From Pseudomonadota bacterium (GTDB lineage: Bacteria > Pseudomonadota > Alphaproteobacteria > Acetobacterales > Acetobacteraceae), in the NCBI GenBank assembly GCA_021828605.1, contig JAJZEG010000060.1, positions 1 through 19,004 on the forward strand: DNA of 19,004 bases. Reading direction: 5' to 3'. A model generated the notes under the pieces. The model was not told where the DNA came from and made no database searches. It saw only the letters and a list, made by a program, of their open reading frames with translations. Positions 15,682 to 19,004 of this stretch are shown here, one piece after another (the stretch's first letter is position 1; every line of letters starts with the position of its first letter). The translations under genes and the position numbers were made by a program.

Positions 15682-16581
15682 TCAGTCATCCGGGTGATCG
15701 CGCAGCAGCCCGAGAGCGGCGAGGGCCGCGAGGGCCAAGCCGGTGAAGCTCGGCGGGGCGGGGATCGGCGGCCCGTCCACCATGTTTTGGCGCCAGTTCC
15801 GCCAGCCGCCCATGGCGCGCGAGACCCCGTAAATGTGAAACCCGGCCCCGGCGATGCCCATGATCGCGGTCGCCCGGACCCAGAAGCGGGTGAGCCGCCT
15901 CGGATGCCGTGAGGGCCCCAGGGCCGCATTCACCATCATCGCGGCCGCGAGCGGGGGCATGGTTACCGGTAGATACATAAACGGGTTCTGGAACGCGCCC
16001 CGGAAGTGCAACAATCCGGCCTCGCCGCTGGTACCCAGCAATCCTGCCGCCGCCGCCAACCCGACGATCCGCCCGGCACTGATCCCTAATAGTTCAGGAT
16101 CGCGATGCGCGGGCGTATCGCGCACCCGTTCCGCCAAAACACCCATCAATCCCGATAGTCCAATGGCCGCCGGAGCGCCGATTGGCCCGGAATAGAACAT
16201 ATTCTGCCAGGAAAACCCGCCCGGCTTTTTCAGGGCGTTATAAATATGAAACCCAGTGCCAACGACGCCGGTGGCGGCGGCCAGAGCGAAGGTGGCATGG
16301 CGCAGCCGATGCGCGCGAGGGCTGGAATCGGCCACGCCATGGATGCTGGCAAACAGCGACAAGCTCGCGCTGACCAAGGGCGTCACCATCGCCTTGTTGT
16401 GGAACCCGCCCCGGTAATGTTCGTTGGCGCTATCAAGCAGAACCGAAAGGGCTAGAAGCCCCGAACTATGGTTCAGACGATGCGCCGCGGTAACCGTTGC
16501 CCGCCGGAAATCGTCGCTCCTCGGGGCAATGATCCTGGCGCGCGGCTTGCGGCGCGATGCCTTAGTCGCTGTTAACGGCAT
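15682..16581 (-). CDS. Eight-helix membrane protein with internal duplication, function unknown
   Basis: I do not recognise a named family. The 299-residue protein has a basic cytoplasmic-type N-terminus (1-36) and about eight hydrophobic segments, near 41-54, 64-84, 95-116, 131-152, 166-186, 203-222, 232-253 and 278-294. The two halves are homologous: HYRGGFHN (55-62) matches HFRGAFQN (192-199), P68 matches P205, GTGFHIY (108-114) matches GAGFHIY (245-251), and GG at 121-122 matches 258-259, all at a constant offset of 137; WQNM...GP follows in both. Histidines H55/H192 and H112/H249 are conserved between halves. It sits among redox genes of the same operon, so a role in quinone or heme electron transfer or in anchoring the dehydrogenase is conceivable. 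AGGAGG lies 10 bases before the ATG; it overlaps the upstream gene by 20 bases. Confidence 0.85.
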   Translation of the reverse strand: MPLTATKASRRKPRARIIAPRSDDFRRATVTAAHRLNHSSGLLALSVLLDSANEHYRGGFHNKAMVTPLVSASLSLFASIHGVADSSPRAHRLRHATFALAAATGVVGTGFHIYNALKKPGGFSWQNMFYSGPIGAPAAIGLSGLMGVLAERVRDTPAHRDPELLGISAGRIVGLAAAAGLLGTSGEAGLLHFRGAFQNPFMYLPVTMPPLAAAMMVNAALGPSRHPRRLTRFWVRATAIMGIAGAGFHIYGVSRAMGGWRNWRQNMVDGPPIPAPPSFTGLALAALAALGLLRDHPDD

Positions 16582-17686
16582 AGGCTTGCGCCTCCTTTTC
16601 CCTGAGGGTCAGCCCATGACCAGGGCGGGAAAGATCCGGCGTGACAGTGCCACCGCGCGCCCTAGGTGCGCCGTCAAACAGCTGCTGCTCAATCCGGACG
16701 TGATCATGGAACCATTCCAAATTGCGGAAACGGGGTGCGGCGCACACCACATGACAATGCGCCGAGGGCGCGCAATGGGCGGAAACATCGACATGATACG
16801 CGTCGCAAATCGCCGCCGCCTGCAAAAATCCGGTCACACCACCGCAGCGGGTGATGTCGATCTGCTGGACATCGGTGGCGCCCGCTTGCAGCATGTGCCG
16901 CGTATCATCGATGGTGAAGCTATATTCGCCGGCAGCAATATCGATTTTCGGGCCGATCCGGCTGCGCACGAACGCCATTCCGACCAGATCGTCCGAGGAA
17001 ACCGGTTCTTCAAACCAGGATATGTCATATTCGGCGAGCTGTTCGGCCATCCGTAACGCCGCGCGGGGCGTGAAGGCACCGTTCGCATCCACATATAAGG
17101 CAGCGCTGCCAATCGCCTGACGCGCCATCGCCACCCGATGCGGGTCAGCCTGCGGATCAGTGCCGATCTTGATTTTGACGGCATTGCACCCGTCGGTTTC
17201 AACCCAGTTTGCCAGCTGGGCCTGCAATGTTGGGTCGTCGTAGGTGGTAAATCCGCCGCTGCCATAAATTGTTGCGGCATCGCGCCGTTGGCCGAGCAGG
17301 GTAACCAGCGGCATATCGAGCAGGCGGGCTTTGAGATCCCACAGCGCGATATCGAGCGCGGAAATGGCGCAGGCGGCAATCCCGCTTCGACCGACATTGC
17401 GCACCTGCCGCCGTAACACAGCGGTCGCTGCCTGCGGGGCGGCGGCATCCTTGCCTACCAAAACAGGGGCCAGCGTGTGCTTAATCAATCGCGCGGCTGA
17501 ACCATCCGAATAAGTGAAGCCCAGGCCGTGGCAGCCCCCCGAATCCACCTCCACCACAATCATGGTGGTGTTTGACCAAGCCAGCGTGCCATCCGCTTCG
17601 GGCTGGTCGGTCGGGATCGATAAAACCCGCACGCGAACCTGATCGATCACCCTTTTGCCCCGCTTATCTCGGTCCCGCGTGCCCAT
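16562..17686 (-). CDS. Mandelate racemase/muconate lactonizing enzyme family protein (enolase superfamily), probable sugar-acid dehydratase
   Basis: This is a Mg-dependent enzyme that abstracts the proton next to a carboxylate, 374 residues. The capping domain covers about 14-135 and the barrel follows. The full mandelate-racemase subgroup active site is present: K171-x-K173 (VKIKIG), metal ligands D200 (VDANGAF), E226 (WFEEP) and E254 (AGEY), the D277/H304 dyad (DITRCGG and SAHCAP) and E324 (NLEWF). Most such enzymes dehydrate acid sugars to 2-keto-3-deoxy acids, which fits an operon with a sugar dehydrogenase. It is the first gene of the operon; AGGAGGG at 17694-17700 sits 7 bases before the ATG, a strong ribosome-binding site that fixes the start. 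Its end overlaps the membrane-protein gene by 20 bases. The exact sugar acid is unknown. Confidence 0.93.
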   Translation of the reverse strand: MGTRDRDKRGKRVIDQVRVRVLSIPTDQPEADGTLAWSNTTMIVVEVDSGGCHGLGFTYSDGSAARLIKHTLAPVLVGKDAAAPQAATAVLRRQVRNVGRSGIAACAISALDIALWDLKARLLDMPLVTLLGQRRDAATIYGSGGFTTYDDPTLQAQLANWVETDGCNAVKIKIGTDPQADPHRVAMARQAIGSAALYVDANGAFTPRAALRMAEQLAEYDISWFEEPVSSDDLVGMAFVRSRIGPKIDIAAGEYSFTIDDTRHMLQAGATDVQQIDITRCGGVTGFLQAAAICDAYHVDVSAHCAPSAHCHVVCAAPRFRNLEWFHDHVRIEQQLFDGAPRARGGTVTPDLSRPGHGLTLREKEAQAYAVNSD

Positions 17687-17833
17687 TGAGCCGCCCTCCT
17701 ACTCACCCCCACATGAGGTGCGGACACCCCCGATGATAGAAGGCCCGGCGTTAAGACGCGTCCATGATCCGCACGATCTGTTGAGCGGCACTCCAAAATC
17801 CTGGCCCTCTAACGCCTGAAATGACGCGCCCTC
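17687..17833 (-). other. Intergenic leader of the six-gene operon
   Basis: These 147 bases separate the SDR stop from the first gene of the operon and should hold its promoter. Apart from the strong Shine-Dalgarno sequence at 17694-17700 I see no convincing -35/-10 pair, no terminator hairpin with a T run and no long palindrome. Transcription reading through from the SDR gene, which has the same orientation, cannot be excluded. Confidence 0.4.
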
Positions 17834-18793
17834 TCATCGATCAGTATAGCCACCGATCACCGGCAGAATTTCGCCGGTGATAAAGCTCGACATTTGCTTG
17901 GAGGCGAGAAAAACATAAGCGGGGGCGATTTCCTCGGGTTGCGCCGGGCGTTTCATCCGGCTCTCCGTGCCGAAACTTTTCATTTTCGCCGCATTATCGC
18001 TCGGGTTGAGCGGGGTCCAAACCGGACCGGGCGCCACGGCGTTGACCCTGATCCCGCGCGCGGCCAGGCTGCCCGATAAAGCACGGGTGAAAGCGTGAAT
18101 CCCGCCTTTGGTCATCGTGTAATCAACGATGGTGGAGTTGCCCAACAAGGCGGTGACCGAGCCGGTATTGATGATCGCTGAACCGGCGGTCAAATGCGGC
18201 AGGCAGGCCTGAGTCATGTGGAAATAGCCGTACAGATTGGTTTTTATTGTTAAATCAAAATGATCTTCGGTGAGATCTTCGAACCGGCTCACATGCAGTT
18301 GGAACGCGGCATTATTGACCAGAATATCGACGCGTCCAAAGGTCGCGATAACCTGTTCGACCGCATCGAAACAGGATTGCCGATCCGAGACGTCGCCCGC
18401 GATGGTCAGCGCGCGTTGCCCTTCGGCTTCAATCGCTTGTTTGACGATGTCAGCATCTTCCTGTTCATGGGCCAAATGCAAAATCGCGACGTCCGCCCCT
18501 TCGCGGGCGAACAACACCGCGACCGCCCGCCCGATGCCGGAATCACCGCCGGTAATAATAGCAACGCTGTTGGCGAGCTTGCCGGAGCCTTGCCAATAAG
18601 GCGCGTCATACATCGGCGCGGGGGTTTGACCGGACTCGATCCCAGGCTTGGTTTTTGACTCCTGGGGAAAGGGCGGTTCAGGATAGTCGCGCGCACCCGC
18701 TTGCATCGCCCCCTCCATTTCAAGCGGTGGGCGGGCCTGATCGGCCTCACGCACCTGTTGCTGAATGGCCTGCTGGCGGGCGACAATGTCCAT
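17834..18793 (-). CDS. SDR family oxidoreductase, YghA/general-stress-protein-39 type
   Basis: This is an NAD(P)-dependent oxidoreductase of 319 residues from the branch with a long N-terminal extension (residues 1-70, rich in proline, glutamine and acidic residues, with PPFPQES). The Rossmann motif TGGDSGIG is at 81-88, NNAA at 160-163, the catalytic serine is S212 and the YxxxK pair is Y225/K229. The C-terminus carries SSFITGEILPVIGGY, the usual SDR tail. Relatives in E. coli (YghA) and Bacillus (YdaD) are linked to stress responses; the substrate is unknown. The ATG at 18793 has AGGAG at 18800-18804, six bases upstream; an in-frame TTG further up is not needed. It has the same orientation as the six-gene operon but lies 147 bases from it. 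An IS110 element abuts its upstream region. Confidence 0.92.
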   Translation of the reverse strand: MDIVARQQAIQQQVREADQARPPLEMEGAMQAGARDYPEPPFPQESKTKPGIESGQTPAPMYDAPYWQGSGKLANSVAIITGGDSGIGRAVAVLFAREGADVAILHLAHEQEDADIVKQAIEAEGQRALTIAGDVSDRQSCFDAVEQVIATFGRVDILVNNAAFQLHVSRFEDLTEDHFDLTIKTNLYGYFHMTQACLPHLTAGSAIINTGSVTALLGNSTIVDYTMTKGGIHAFTRALSGSLAARGIRVNAVAPGPVWTPLNPSDNAAKMKSFGTESRMKRPAQPEEIAPAYVFLASKQMSSFITGEILPVIGGYTDR

Positions 18794-18896
18794 GGGATGC
18801 TCCTGATTGATCAAGGATCAGATTGGACTTTCCCAAGGCGTTACAAATAAAATTACGGTCACTTGGAGCACGATCCGACTAGAGTATCCGTTGTGG

Positions 18897-19004
18897 TCAA
18901 GCGGCGTAAGGTTGCCAATCTCGGCCTGCTTTGAGTAGAGCGTTTGCGAGGACGACGAGTTTACGCATGATGGCGACGATGGCGACTTTTGGTGGTTTTC
19001 CGGC
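18897..19004 (-). CDS. IS110-family transposase, C-terminal fragment (cut by window edge)
   Basis: Read on the minus strand the last 108 bases give 35 residues ending in a TGA stop. The segment GKPPKVAIVAIMRKL followed by VVLANALLKAGRDWQP matches the characteristic C-terminal end of IS110/IS116-type DEDD transposases (GKPxKVAxVAxMRKLLxxxNAxLxxGxxW). The rest of the gene lies beyond the window, so intactness is unknown. The element's end should fall between this stop and the SDR promoter, within about 18815-18896, but IS110 elements lack clear terminal inverted repeats and I cannot fix the boundary. Confidence 0.75.
   Translation of the reverse strand, partial: AGKPPKVAIVAIMRKLVVLANALLKAGRDWQPYAA

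Noticed and set aside
16424..17056. A 210-codon plus-strand open frame opposite the MR/MLE enzyme
   Set aside because: It is the shadow of a gene with all catalytic residues in place; the predicted peptide has no coherent domain.

Overview
The window is a GC-rich stretch of a bacterial chromosome, densely packed with genes. I infer an alphaproteobacterium, most likely of the Acetobacteraceae: it combines two GMC dehydrogenases, a gluconate-dehydrogenase-type small subunit, a GH15 glycosidase and a PqiABC lipid-transport operon. This is judged from gene content and family resemblance, not from a marker gene. No rRNA, tRNA or CRISPR array is visible, and no gene-free gap exceeds about 210 bases.

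Layout from left to right. (1) 1-2041, minus strand: a GntR/FCD regulator, an MFS transporter and the first codons of a third gene cut by the window edge; a 12-bp perfect palindrome just upstream of the regulator is a likely operator. (2) 2190-3372, plus strand: an alpha/beta-hydrolase-fold protein whose nucleophile serine position reads glycine, then a 70-residue protein with one C-terminal membrane helix, preceded by an 18-bp perfect CRP/FNR-like palindrome. (3) 3510-6106, plus strand: a coupled pair of an SDR with a C-terminal membrane helix and a GMC oxidoreductase. (4) 6168-9722, plus strand: a complete pqiABC operon for envelope lipid transport, possibly read on from the GMC gene. (5) 9803-17686, minus strand: a six-gene operon whose genes nearly all overlap, in transcription order an enolase-superfamily dehydratase, an eight-helix membrane protein made by internal duplication, a PoxB-like TPP enzyme, a gluconate 2-dehydrogenase subunit 3-like protein, an iron-sulfur GMC dehydrogenase large subunit and a GH15 glucosidase/trehalase. 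(6) 17834-18793, minus strand: a YghA-type stress SDR. (7) 18897-19004, minus strand: the 3' end of an IS110-family transposase.

The most interesting part is the six-gene operon. Its members can be read as a route from a glucoside (GH15) to a free sugar, then a sugar acid (GMC plus small subunit), then a 2-keto-3-deoxy acid (MR-type dehydratase), with a TPP enzyme acting on a 2-keto acid. Neither dehydrogenase subunit has a recognisable export signal and no cytochrome c gene is present. The duplicated membrane protein, with histidine and Gly-Phe-His-Ile-Tyr motifs repeated at a constant offset of 137 residues, is a candidate replacement electron acceptor or anchor. This is inference, but each enzyme family is well supported by visible catalytic residues.
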